This document shows, in pieces, positions 44,727 to 52,996 of a DNA stretch of 64,000 nt. The translations under genes and the position numbers were made by a program. The DNA lies in assembly GCA_020845495.1 (NCBI GenBank), contig JADLFM010000035.1:48617-112616 (forward strand), read 5' to 3'. This DNA is from Chloroflexota bacterium (GTDB taxonomy: Bacteria > Chloroflexota > UBA6077 > JACCZL01). Position 1 is the first letter of the stretch; every line of letters begins with the position of its first letter. The notes under the pieces are model-generated. The model searched no databases. It saw only the letters and a list, made by a program, of their open reading frames with translations, and was not told where the DNA came from.

Positions 44727-44963
44727 ATGCGCGACGATTCGGACGGCGCCTGGATCGCCATCTTCTGCGTCGGGGTACTACTCACGTCGCTATCGGCGAC
44801 GGTCTGCCTCGGCATGATCGCATTCTACGCTGCGAAGGTCGAGAGCCTTCAGCCGGCCCTCGCCTGCACGGTAGTCGGCGCGGTCCTCATGATCGTCGCG
44901 GCGAGCCTGCTCGATATCCGCGCCACCCTCCGCACGCGCGCTCGCCGCCGACACCTCAAGTAG
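44727..44963 (+). CDS. Small two-helix membrane protein
   Basis: 78-residue protein with two hydrophobic segments (WIAIFCVGVLLTSLSATVCL and LACTVVGAVLMIVAASLL) and a basic tail (RTRARRRHLK). GGGGGCG precedes the ATG, and a TAGAAT box at 44702-44707 may be its -10. The function is unknown. Confidence 0.65.
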   Translation: MRDDSDGAWIAIFCVGVLLTSLSATVCLGMIAFYAAKVESLQPALACTVVGAVLMIVAASLLDIRATLRTRARRRHLK

Positions 44964-45002
44964 CCGCCACAGCACAGCGCTTCCGGGTTGCCAGGTGGCG
45001 TA

Positions 45003-45106
45003 CACGCCGTTCGGCGGGATGATACGGCGAGGTGGTACGGCGCCATCGAGTCCGCACGCCGTTTGCCCGGATGATACGGCGAGGTAGTACAGCGCCGTCG
45101 AGCGCG
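45003..45106. repeat. 52-bp imperfect tandem repeat, 2 copies
   Basis: Both copies (45003-45054 and 45055-45106) share CACGCCGTT, then GGATGATACGGCGAGGT and GCGCC-TCGAG. A few substitutions separate them. It lies between the small membrane protein gene and clpS. No coding role is evident. Confidence 0.8.
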
Positions 45107-45155
45107 CACGCGCCACACCTGGCGCGATCGTCACCGCCGCCCGGCCCCTCCGGCA

Positions 45156-45458
45156 TCAGGCCTGCTCGATGGTCGCCGTCAGCCCACAGCTTTCCAGGCG
45201 GTCACGGTACAACTCGGCCGGCTCCAGCGGACAGACGATCACGACGGCCCGGCCGCTGTTGTGCGCCTCCAACATGATCCTGACCGCCTTGCCCAGCCCG
45301 AGACCGGGCACCGAGCGAACGAGTGAACGGACGACGTGATCCATCGAGTTGACGTCGTCGTTGTGGAGAATGACTTTATACGGTTCGAGCGCACGGGGCT
45401 TCGCGCGCTGCCCCTGCTCCTCGCGCGGGATGGTGGCCGGACCCGGTGATGTCGCCAT
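45156..45458 (-). CDS. clpS: ATP-dependent Clp protease adaptor ClpS
   Basis: 100-residue adaptor that delivers N-degron substrates to ClpAP or ClpCP. The hallmark segment YKVILHNDDVNSMDHVV contains the Asn-Asp-Asp residues that bind the substrate alpha-amino group. VRIMLEAHNSGRAVV follows, with the conserved His in EAHNSG. The 25-residue N-terminal tail is unstructured, as in the family. No clpA or clpC is adjacent. Start ATG 45458 lacks a strong ribosome-binding site. Confidence 0.95.
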   Translation of the reverse strand: MATSPGPATIPREEQGQRAKPRALEPYKVILHNDDVNSMDHVVRSLVRSVPGLGLGKAVRIMLEAHNSGRAVVIVCPLEPAELYRDRLESCGLTATIEQA

Positions 45459-45672
45459 GGCAACTCAACCGTTCATTGTACTGGTCGTTGTAACGTTCCA
45501 CGAGTCGCTGCCGGACCGGTCAGCGGCTCGCCGACCGGTCCGGCAGCAAGCATCGGACCATGCCGCTCGGCCTAGACGCATTCAGCCTCCTCACCGGCCC
45601 AGGCCGTGCGGCCAGACTCCTCATCCGCACGGCTCAGACAGCCACAGACCGACCATGGCAAGGTGACCCACC

Positions 45673-46992
45673 ATGTTCTCAGTCCTTGCACCGAGTAGAC
45701 CGCCGTCGGCCGAGCCTGCGTGCCCTCCACTCCGGCAGGCTGGCATCGAGGTCGCGCGCCCCGACTGGCGCACGAGCTATCCAGTCAGGCGCTTCGCCGT
45801 CAGGTTGTGCTGGCTGCTGCTCCTCGGCGGCATGCTGCTCGGCGCCGCGTGTACCCCGCCGAATGGTCAACCGCCTCAGGCCACCATGGTCTTCCGGGGG
45901 TTGGACAACCCGCGTGGAATCGCGTTCGGGCCGGATGGCCACCTCTACATAGCTGAGGCCGGCACCGGCGGATCGACCAGGCCGGACGTCGGGCCACGCG
46001 GCCGGCGCTACCGGGTCGGCACCACGTCGCGACTGTCGCGGATCGACACGGCCGGCCGCTACGAGGTCGTTCTGAACCACCTGCCCTCGATGAGCAATGG
46101 CGCCGACGAGTTGGGCGCGGCCGACGTCACCTTCATCGGGGATACACTCTACCTGCTCACCGCCGCAGGCGGCTACGAGCTTGGCGACCCGGCCTGGGAC
46201 AACGTCGTCCTGCGCGTCGATCCCGTCGGGCCGCCCGGCCGGTCCACACCGGTGTTCAATCTCACGACCTACAACCTATCCTTGCCGCCGCTCTCGCGTG
46301 CCGATGATCCGATCCGCGCGGACGTCCACGGCGGCATGCCGTTCGGGCTGGCCGGGCTCGGAGACGCGCTCTTCGCCACCGATGGCAACCTCGAGACGGT
46401 GACCCGAATCGCTCTCGACGGCACGGCCGAGCGCATCGTGCAGTTCCCGACCAGCAATCACGTGCTGACCGGCATCGCGGCCGGTCCAGACGGCGCGCTC
46501 TACGTCGCCGAGTTCGGGCCGTCGCCGCACCAGCCGAATTCGGCCAGGGTCATGCGGGTGACCCCGTCGGGTGAGGTCAGCACCGTCGCGGAAGGCTTCG
46601 TCGATCTGATCGACATTACGTTCGACGCTCACGGTCAACTGTACGTGCTCGAGTTCGGAGGGGCCGGGCAGCGGGTGCCGGAAAGCGGACGGGTACTTCG
46701 AATCTTACCGAACGGTCAACAGGAGGTCGTTGCCCGGAACCTCAACTACGCGACCGCCATGACCTTTGGACCGGACCAGAACCTGTACGTCGCGGTCGGC
46801 GGGCACCGCTCGCCGGACGGGATGGGCAGGATCGTGCGTATCGAGGTTGCGCCCCCGTCCTGGCCACTCACCACCCGCGTGGCGCTGGCCACTGGCGTGC
46901 TCGCCGGTCTCGCACTCGTCGCCACCCTGACGGTGCGCCGCTGGCGCCGGCGCGAATCTAACGCCAGGGGAAAACCGCGGAGACCATCGTAG
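45673..46992 (+). CDS. ScyD/ScyE-like beta-propeller lipoprotein
   Basis: 439-residue cell-surface protein. A lipobox-like Cys lies in LLLGGMLLGAACTPP, after a 60-residue N-terminus that may be over-extended. The body is a six- to seven-bladed propeller with repeated patterns such as RGIAFGPDGHLYIAEAG, TGIAAGPDGALYVAEFG, DITFDAHGQLYVLEFG and AMTFGPDQNLYVAVGG. A C-terminal membrane helix (TRVALATGVLAGLALVATL) and basic tail suggest a second anchor. The ScyD/ScyE name comes from scytonemin clusters, but most members have unknown roles. It precedes the glycosidase cluster on the same strand. Confidence 0.8.
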   Translation: MFSVLAPSRPPSAEPACPPLRQAGIEVARPDWRTSYPVRRFAVRLCWLLLLGGMLLGAACTPPNGQPPQATMVFRGLDNPRGIAFGPDGHLYIAEAGTGGSTRPDVGPRGRRYRVGTTSRLSRIDTAGRYEVVLNHLPSMSNGADELGAADVTFIGDTLYLLTAAGGYELGDPAWDNVVLRVDPVGPPGRSTPVFNLTTYNLSLPPLSRADDPIRADVHGGMPFGLAGLGDALFATDGNLETVTRIALDGTAERIVQFPTSNHVLTGIAAGPDGALYVAEFGPSPHQPNSARVMRVTPSGEVSTVAEGFVDLIDITFDAHGQLYVLEFGGAGQRVPESGRVLRILPNGQQEVVARNLNYATAMTFGPDQNLYVAVGGHRSPDGMGRIVRIEVAPPSWPLTTRVALATGVLAGLALVATLTVRRWRRRESNARGKPRRPS

Positions 46993-47260
46993 CGAGCACG
47001 GAGATCCCAGCGTAGTCTTTGGGTAGACGCGGACCCGGTCGGGAACCTACCGCGCGCCGCCAGCCACCTTCAGCGGTCCCTCTCGTCCCGTCGACGACAT
47101 CCACCACTTCGGTGTGCCCCTCACTGAGATACGGACTGCACGTGGGTTGCCGTCCTCTGGTAGTCGCGCGGTATACGTACCCAGGCAACCATAGTCCTGC
47201 CACACAGACCTGACCGATACACGGCCGCAACACCCCCGAAAAGGTATTGCGCTCCTCAGT

Positions 47261-47295
47261 CCTTCCATCGTACGATCGGAAGGATCTTAAAGATC
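47261..47295. promoter_or_regulatory. Two adjacent palindromes, candidate operator
   Basis: CCTTCC-ATCGT / ACGATC-GGAAGG (47261-47283, one extra G) is followed directly by the perfect palindrome GATCTT-A-AAGATC (47283-47295). They sit about 100 nt upstream of the first glycosidase gene, so a dimeric repressor or activator may bind here. Confidence 0.5.
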
Positions 47296-47313
47296 GGCAG
47301 GGTGTCCTTTACA
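47285..47313 (+). promoter_or_regulatory. Shared upstream motif, copy 1 (TCTTAA-N17-TTTACA)
   Basis: Matches TATTAA-N16-TTTACA at 52579-52606, including TCCTTTACA in both. Only these two copies were noticed, each ahead of a membrane-glycosidase unit. It could be a promoter of a dedicated sigma factor or an activator site. Confidence 0.45.
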
Positions 47314-47397
47314 TTGTCAGCCGAAGCCCAGAGCCTCGCCAGGGGATCACGAGCGGGCTGGCCGGGTACGGTGCGCGCACCGGCCGTTCCTGGCCCC

Positions 47398-49704
47398 ATG
47401 CGCCTCATTCGGCGCACCGCTCCGCTGGTCGGCGGCCTCGCCGCGTTCCTCGCGCTCGCGCCACTCCTGAGTGTGCTGCATGAGGTCATAGTCCTGGCAA
47501 CCGCCTGGACTCTCAACTCGATTGGCCAGTTGGCATGGTCTGGTCTGACGAGCATGCTACCCCTCGACCCGATTTACACGGGTGCGCTGCTCCACACCCT
47601 CGGCGGGATTCGCGCGAACGGGTTAGCCCTGGCCGATCCGCTCGGCTCCGCGCTCGACGCACTCGTGCCCGTACTCTTCGAGCCGGCGCGCCTGGTTGCG
47701 CCGGGCGCCTGGGTAAGCGCGGTCATCGCGCCGGGTGCGACCGTAATTAGCCGCTGGGGGAGCACGCTGGCGGCGGATGCCGTCATCATCGGGCTAGGGT
47801 TGCTGGCGATACAGGTCGGCCGGCGGGGCCGCTCCTGGCTCGTCGTCACCGGCGTGCTCTTGCAAGCGCACGTCGCCGTCAGCCACCTGGTCGAATCCCC
47901 GCCATCTCTCGGCGATGTCGAAGCGATGGGCATCCCATTCGCCGTTACGATGCTCCTTTCGGGCGACGTGCAAGGCGGGCCGCGCGTTGCCGAGTGGCTC
48001 GAACGCCTGCCGATCGCCGAGCGCAACGCCTTGCTCGGGCTCGGCGCGGTCGCGGTGGCCTATCTGCCGTTCATCACATACTGGCTCGCGCGGGCCGGGT
48101 ATATGGTCGTCCGCGCCCGAACGACGGCTGCCGACTCACCCGATGGCGGTCGGCGAACGCGTCGGAGCGCGCGCGCGTCCCGACGCATCCACACCCGTTG
48201 GCCGGCCTACAGCACACTGCTTCGATCCGGCCGCACGGCCGGCGTGGCGGTCGCGGCGGTGGCCATCGCGCTCTCGCCGTTGCGGCAGGTGGCCGACGCT
48301 CAGACTCACTTCCTCAGTGCCGATGCCCAGGCACACGCACCGAGCGCTGATGTCGTGGAGACCGGCTTCACCGACGGTGGCGGCTCTGACGGTGGCGGCT
48401 CTGACGGTAGCGCAGCCGACTCGGGCGCTCCAGCGGCAGCCAGCGCCCAGGTGACCGGACAGCCCGAAGGGTCAGATGCGAACGACCGCTCGTCTGGGCC
48501 CACGACCAGGACAGGCGCACCGGGGGACGGGTTTCGAGCGGGAGCGTCCGATGGCGTACCCGCGAGCGGTCAGCCATCCGCTCCGGTGCTTGCACGCGAC
48601 GGGGACGCAGGCACGATGGGCACCGCCACATCGGCCCCACACGCGTCCGCGGGAGCGACGGGCACGGCCGAACCTTCGGCGAACGTCGCGAGAGCCGCGC
48701 ATTCGGCCGCCACCGGGCCGAGCACGGTAGTGGTCGAGGGTGCAGGGCAACAGTTTCGCCTGCTAGTGAACGGCCGCGCCGTCGTCATCCGGGGGATTGG
48801 TTACAACATTCGCTACACCCGCCTCGACCCTGTCGAGCGGGCGCGCCGCATCGACGCCGATTTCGCACAGTTGAAGAAGCTCGGCGTCAACGTCGTCTTC
48901 GGATGGGAGCCGGCTGAGTTCGACGAGACCCTGCTCGACGCGGCGGCGCGCCACGGCCTCGGCGTCGCTCCGCCGTTCGAGCTTGACCCGGATGCGAACT
49001 ACGGCGATCCGGCCGTACGGCAGCAGGTCACCGCCGACGTGCTGAACTGGGTGCGCCGGTACAAGGATCACCCGGCCCTGCGAATGTGGGCGCTCGGCAA
49101 TGAAGTGCTCCACAAACTGGTGTACCCCTCCTGGATGCCGATCCACTCGGCGCCTGAGCGAGAGCAGCGCGCTCGCGACTTTGCGGCCTTCTACGTTCAG
49201 CTTGCCGACGCGGTCCACGCACTCGATCCGAATCATCCGGTCGTCCATCGCGACGCCGAGGACGCCTATGTGACCTGGCTCCGGGACGCCTTCGCAGACG
49301 GAACCGTGCGCCCCTGGTTCGTCTACGGCGTGAACGTCTACACCCCGCGCCTCGGTGAGATCCTCGCCAACTGGCCGTCGCAACACTTCGACGCTGCGCT
49401 CTTCGTCTCGGAGTTCGCGCCGGCTGGCCTGAGCGCGGCCGATCGTCCGGCTGGCTTCCGGTCGATGTGGCAGACGGTGCGCGAAACTGGACCCTGGGTG
49501 CTCGGCGGGGCCGTCTACGCCTGGACGACCGATGGGCCAGAGGAGGTCGACCGTGTCTTCGGGCTGGTGGACGCCGCGAGCCAACCAGTCGACGGCTCAC
49601 TGTCGATGATCGGGCAGTTGTTTCGACAGACCCAGGCGGCTGACGGTGGGCGGCAACGGGTCGCGGCATCCCGCTCTGGCGGCCAGGCCGGAGGCACTCC
49701 ATGA
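47398..49704 (+). CDS. Membrane-anchored clan GH-A glycosidase (module A)
   Basis: About 768 residues. The N-terminal 260 residues form a multi-pass membrane module (APLVGGLAAFLALAPLLSVL, then ARLVAPGAWVSAVIAPGATV, then LGLGAVAVAYLPFITYWLA). A Gly/Ser/Pro-rich linker and another hydrophobic segment near 281-296 follow. The C-terminal 320 residues are a TIM-barrel glycosidase starting LVNGRAVVIRGIGYNIRY. They include acid/base Glu in WALGNEV and probable nucleophile Glu in LFVSEFAPAG. This resembles GH2/GH5-type enzymes acting outside the cell. The start is uncertain: ATG 47398 lies after the putative promoter, and GTG 47302 or 47371 are alternatives. The stop overlaps the next gene by ATGA. 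Confidence 0.78.
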   Translation: MRLIRRTAPLVGGLAAFLALAPLLSVLHEVIVLATAWTLNSIGQLAWSGLTSMLPLDPIYTGALLHTLGGIRANGLALADPLGSALDALVPVLFEPARLVAPGAWVSAVIAPGATVISRWGSTLAADAVIIGLGLLAIQVGRRGRSWLVVTGVLLQAHVAVSHLVESPPSLGDVEAMGIPFAVTMLLSGDVQGGPRVAEWLERLPIAERNALLGLGAVAVAYLPFITYWLARAGYMVVRARTTAADSPDGGRRTRRSARASRRIHTRWPAYSTLLRSGRTAGVAVAAVAIALSPLRQVADAQTHFLSADAQAHAPSADVVETGFTDGGGSDGGGSDGSAADSGAPAAASAQVTGQPEGSDANDRSSGPTTRTGAPGDGFRAGASDGVPASGQPSAPVLARDGDAGTMGTATSAPHASAGATGTAEPSANVARAAHSAATGPSTVVVEGAGQQFRLLVNGRAVVIRGIGYNIRYTRLDPVERARRIDADFAQLKKLGVNVVFGWEPAEFDETLLDAAARHGLGVAPPFELDPDANYGDPAVRQQVTADVLNWVRRYKDHPALRMWALGNEVLHKLVYPSWMPIHSAPEREQRARDFAAFYVQLADAVHALDPNHPVVHRDAEDAYVTWLRDAFADGTVRPWFVYGVNVYTPRLGEILANWPSQHFDAALFVSEFAPAGLSAADRPAGFRSMWQTVRETGPWVLGGAVYAWTTDGPEEVDRVFGLVDAASQPVDGSLSMIGQLFRQTQAADGGRQRVAASRSGGQAGGTP

Positions 49705-50858
49705 AGCGGCCAGGCCGGCGGCGGCCACGCCCGACGACTGGCCGCCGCCGCTTCTTGCTGGCCGGGGGAGCCGCCGCCCTCGGCGCACTCGCCGGCCACA
49801 GAACGGATGCGGTCTGGGCATCTCCAGCGAGCTGCGCGGTGCCGCCGTTTGCGCCAGCCCCGTTCGGGCCGCCCCGCCTGGTGACGACGGCGACGGGCTC
49901 TCCATCTGTCGTGGCGGTGGAACAGCGCGGTGCGAGCTTCCGCTATCTCGTCGACGGCACTCCTCAACGCATCACCGGGATCGGTTACAACCTCGACGTG
50001 ACGGGCCTCACCGACGACGCGCGCCGCGACCGATTGGACCGCGACTTCCGCCTGATGCGGGCGAATGGCGTCAACACCGTCTTTGGCTGGGATCCTGCCG
50101 CCCTCGATGGCCTGGCACTCGACGTGGCCCACATGCACGGGTTGGGGGTTGCGCTCCCTTTCGACGTTGACTTCCGGGTGGACTTTGGCACGGTCTTTGC
50201 CCGCTGGTCGTTTCGCGATCGGGTGCTCGCCTGGGTCGAGGCGTACCGACACCACCCGGCGCTCCGGATGTGGGCCATTGGCAACGAGGTGCTTCAGCGG
50301 ATCGTGCCGCCTTCATGGTGCAACGAGCCATCGGAGGCCGACCTGGGGCGCCGAGCAGGCGAGTGGGCGGCAGCCATGCTCGACGTCGCCGACGCCGTTC
50401 ACGCGCTCGATCCATCGCACCCGATCATTTACCGCGAATCTGAGGACGCCTACGTCAACTGGATCGCGGGCGCACTCGCGGCAGACCCTGCCGACCGGCC
50501 GTGGCTCCTGTATGGCATCAACTGCTACTCGCCACGCCTGGCCCAGATCCTCGACGAGTGGCCTGGACGCGGGCTGAACATGGCCACGCTGGTCTCCGAG
50601 TTCGGCATCTGGGACGCCCAGCTCGGCGCGCGGTCGGATGGGCTGCGGACACTCTGGGCGATGATCCGTTCGCGGCCGTCGTACGTCCTCGGCGGAGCCG
50701 TCTACTGCTGGACCACCAACGGGCCTGAAGCCGTCGATGCGCGCTTCGGGCTGGTCGACGACACCGGTACGGCCGTCGACGATGCGCTAGCGACGATCGC
50801 CGAGTTGTATCAGGCCGATGCGCGTGCGAGCGGCGCGGCCGACGAGACCCCAGCGTGA
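49701..50858 (+). CDS. Tat-exported clan GH-A glycosidase
   Basis: 385-residue paralogue of the catalytic domain of the preceding gene, without the membrane module. The N-terminus has a Tat signal (TGRRRFLLAGGAAALGALAG). The barrel begins YLVDGTPQRITGIGYNLDV and has the acid/base Glu in WAIGNEVLQ and nucleophile Glu in TLVSEFGIWD. Shared blocks ALDPSHPIIYRESEDAYVNW and VLGGAVYCWTTNGPEAVDARF align closely with its neighbours. It starts at the ATGA overlap and ends at a GTGA overlap, so three genes are translationally coupled. The substrate glycan is unknown. Confidence 0.8.
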   Translation: MKRPGRRRPRPTTGRRRFLLAGGAAALGALAGHRTDAVWASPASCAVPPFAPAPFGPPRLVTTATGSPSVVAVEQRGASFRYLVDGTPQRITGIGYNLDVTGLTDDARRDRLDRDFRLMRANGVNTVFGWDPAALDGLALDVAHMHGLGVALPFDVDFRVDFGTVFARWSFRDRVLAWVEAYRHHPALRMWAIGNEVLQRIVPPSWCNEPSEADLGRRAGEWAAAMLDVADAVHALDPSHPIIYRESEDAYVNWIAGALAADPADRPWLLYGINCYSPRLAQILDEWPGRGLNMATLVSEFGIWDAQLGARSDGLRTLWAMIRSRPSYVLGGAVYCWTTNGPEAVDARFGLVDDTGTAVDDALATIAELYQADARASGAADETPA

Positions 50859-52534
50859 GGGGGCCACACGGGCGGTTGGGCCGCGTGACCGGGCCAGGCA
50901 TCATCCGTGGGGCGTCTGAGTGGGCGCGCCGCTGGACGATCCTTGACCGGCTCGTCAGGGCTCGGCCGGGCGCCAGCCGACTCGGGCCGGGTCTGGGCTG
51001 GGCAGGTGGGACGTGGCGTACGGCGCCGATTCTGTCGGTTGCACTCTTGCTAGCAGGTGGCCTCCTCGCACCGATCGCGTTCGCGCAGTTCTTCCCCGAG
51101 CGCGAACCAACCAACGCCGAGATCGTGTTCGGCTGCGACCCCGGTCCGATCGAGGAGCTTCACCGGACCGAACCGCCGATCCCACCCAGCCCGGTCGCGC
51201 GGCCCGACGAGCCGACCCGCTCGGCTCAACTGACCATCAAGACCGACACGCCGGGGCACGTCGTGGCCGGGGCCGGCTTCAACATGGAGCACACGCTCTG
51301 GAGTTGCCCGCCCTTCCGTCGCGTGCTCGGGCGCTGGATTCTCGAGCCGTTCCAGCCGGAGGTCGCCCGGGTCGATTCGGGGCAACTCCCGTTCGCGCCG
51401 GCTGACCTCTCGGCGGACGAACTGAATCGGCAGGTGTACCAGTCGCTGATGGACGATCCGAAATATCGTCCCAGTTGGGCGATGCTACGGCTGCTGAATC
51501 GCGAGAACGTCAAGCTGCTGCTGGGCGTCTGGGGCGGCCCTCCACAGTTCACCGACGATGGCACTCGCCTCGGCGCGCTCCAACCGGAGTACACCGATGC
51601 GTACGTCGAGTATGTAACGTCGGTCGTCGACTATCTGGTCAGGCAGCAGCACATCCAGATCTGGACGGTGACCGTCGCGAACGAGCCGGACGGTGGCGAC
51701 GGCACCTACATCCCGCCCGACCTCTATGTGGAAGTGGCGCGCAAGCTCGGCCCCCAGGTCGCGCCGTACGGCGTCACGCTCAACGGCCCGGACACCGCAT
51801 CGGCCGGCAACGCCCTGCCCTACCTGGATGAACTGGAAAACGACCCCGACGCCCTCCAGTACTTCGGCCTGATCTCGACGCACGAGTACTTCGACGAGAA
51901 CCAGCTCTCGGAGCTCGTCGACCGCGTCGGCACTCTCAGCACGCCGCTCCCGGTCTACGTCACCGAATACACCAGCTTCCAGTTCGGCGCGCTCGACCGT
52001 GGTGAAGAGGCTACCAATGAGATGGGGCAGATGCTCGACAGCCTCCAGACGTACGCCTCGCTGATGAATAGCGGCGCCGACGCGGCGCTCTACTGGGACG
52101 CCGTCGACTATTACCAGGCCGGCCATGCCGCGATTACCCGTTGGGGGCTGCTGCGGGGGCCAGAGGACGCGTTCGAGGCGCGCGACCGCTACTACGGCTT
52201 CCTTCAGATCCTGCCGTACGTTCAGGCCGGCAGTGAAATCCTTCAGGCCGACCTCGACGGCGGAGATCGGCTCGCAACGCTGGTCGTTTCCGGCGGATCA
52301 CAACGGCCGGGCGAGCTACTGATCGCGGCGATCAATCGCGGCGCTCCGACCGACCTGCTGCTCAACTTCGAGGGTCCGGCCCCTACTACCCTCGAGCAGT
52401 ACGTCACCGACCCAGATCAGAACTACGCCCACACCGGGCGGGTCGTGGTGCGGAACAACACGGTCCTCGTCAGCGTACCGGCCCGCTCCGTAACGACCCT
52501 GACCGTCGCGCCGCCACCCGACGAGAACGAGTAG
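50855..52534 (+). CDS. Secreted GH30-like glycosidase
   Basis: 559-residue exported enzyme. A hydrophobic segment (APILSVALLLAGGLLAPIAF) near residue 57 acts as signal or anchor. The catalytic TIM barrel has LLLGVWGGPPQFTDDG, acid/base Glu in VTVANEPDGGDG and nucleophile Glu in PVYVTEYTSFQ. The C-terminal 110 residues (RLATLVVSGG, then PARSVTTLTVAP) form the beta-sandwich expected for GH30 and related clan GH-A families. Family GH30 includes glucosylceramidases, xylanases and beta-1,6-glucanases. It starts in the stop codon of the previous gene, so both should be made together. Confidence 0.75.
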   Translation: MRGPHGRLGRVTGPGIIRGASEWARRWTILDRLVRARPGASRLGPGLGWAGGTWRTAPILSVALLLAGGLLAPIAFAQFFPEREPTNAEIVFGCDPGPIEELHRTEPPIPPSPVARPDEPTRSAQLTIKTDTPGHVVAGAGFNMEHTLWSCPPFRRVLGRWILEPFQPEVARVDSGQLPFAPADLSADELNRQVYQSLMDDPKYRPSWAMLRLLNRENVKLLLGVWGGPPQFTDDGTRLGALQPEYTDAYVEYVTSVVDYLVRQQHIQIWTVTVANEPDGGDGTYIPPDLYVEVARKLGPQVAPYGVTLNGPDTASAGNALPYLDELENDPDALQYFGLISTHEYFDENQLSELVDRVGTLSTPLPVYVTEYTSFQFGALDRGEEATNEMGQMLDSLQTYASLMNSGADAALYWDAVDYYQAGHAAITRWGLLRGPEDAFEARDRYYGFLQILPYVQAGSEILQADLDGGDRLATLVVSGGSQRPGELLIAAINRGAPTDLLLNFEGPAPTTLEQYVTDPDQNYAHTGRVVVRNNTVLVSVPARSVTTLTVAPPPDENE

Positions 52535-52578
52535 CGGACCAGTGTGCCATCAGTCCAGAGGTGTCGTGCGCCCACCTG

Positions 52579-52606
52579 TATTAAGACGAAAGGGATATCC
52601 TTTACA
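52579..52606 (+). promoter_or_regulatory. Shared upstream motif, copy 2 (TATTAA-N16-TTTACA)
   Basis: Second copy of the motif at 47285-47313. Within it AAAGGGATATCCTTT is nearly palindromic. It lies 200 nt before the second glycosidase unit (52808-55472). Confidence 0.45.
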
Positions 52607-52807
52607 CTTCCAACCGAGCCAGCCTATCCTCAGCCCAACCGGTCGTGGCCAGACTCTGCACCGACTGCCCAGACCCGACTACCCAGATCCGGCCGAACTC
52701 AACAGATCGCCCTGGATCGGACCATCGAGGAAGCAACCGACGGCCCCACGCTCACCAATCCGGCGCCTGGCGGCCCGACAGCCAGCCCCCGCCTCCGGAG
52801 GTACTCT

Positions 52808-52996
52808 GTGATCGACGCGGCCATCGTACAGGTTGATCTGCTCGAACTGCTCACCGAAGCGTACGCTGACGGTGACGCACCGCGCGGCGACGCGTTGTTG
52901 CACGAAGCACTGGACGCCGGGCACCCCTGGGACGAGGTCTGCGCGGCGGCAGCGCGCGGCATGACCCGGCGCTATGGCGAGCGGAACGTTGCGTAG
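52808..52996 (+). CDS. Small acidic protein coupled to membrane glycosidase
   Basis: 62-residue acidic, probably helical protein (VDLLELLTEAYADGDAPR, then HEALDAGHPWDEVCAAAARG). GTG 52808 is preceded by an excellent GGAGG six nt upstream. Its 3' end overlaps the next gene by 23 nt. The helical pattern recalls the N-terminal helix bundle of corrinoid-protein modules, but it is far too short for that. No family is recognised. Confidence 0.6.
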   Translation: MIDAAIVQVDLLELLTEAYADGDAPRGDALLHEALDAGHPWDEVCAAAARGMTRRYGERNVA

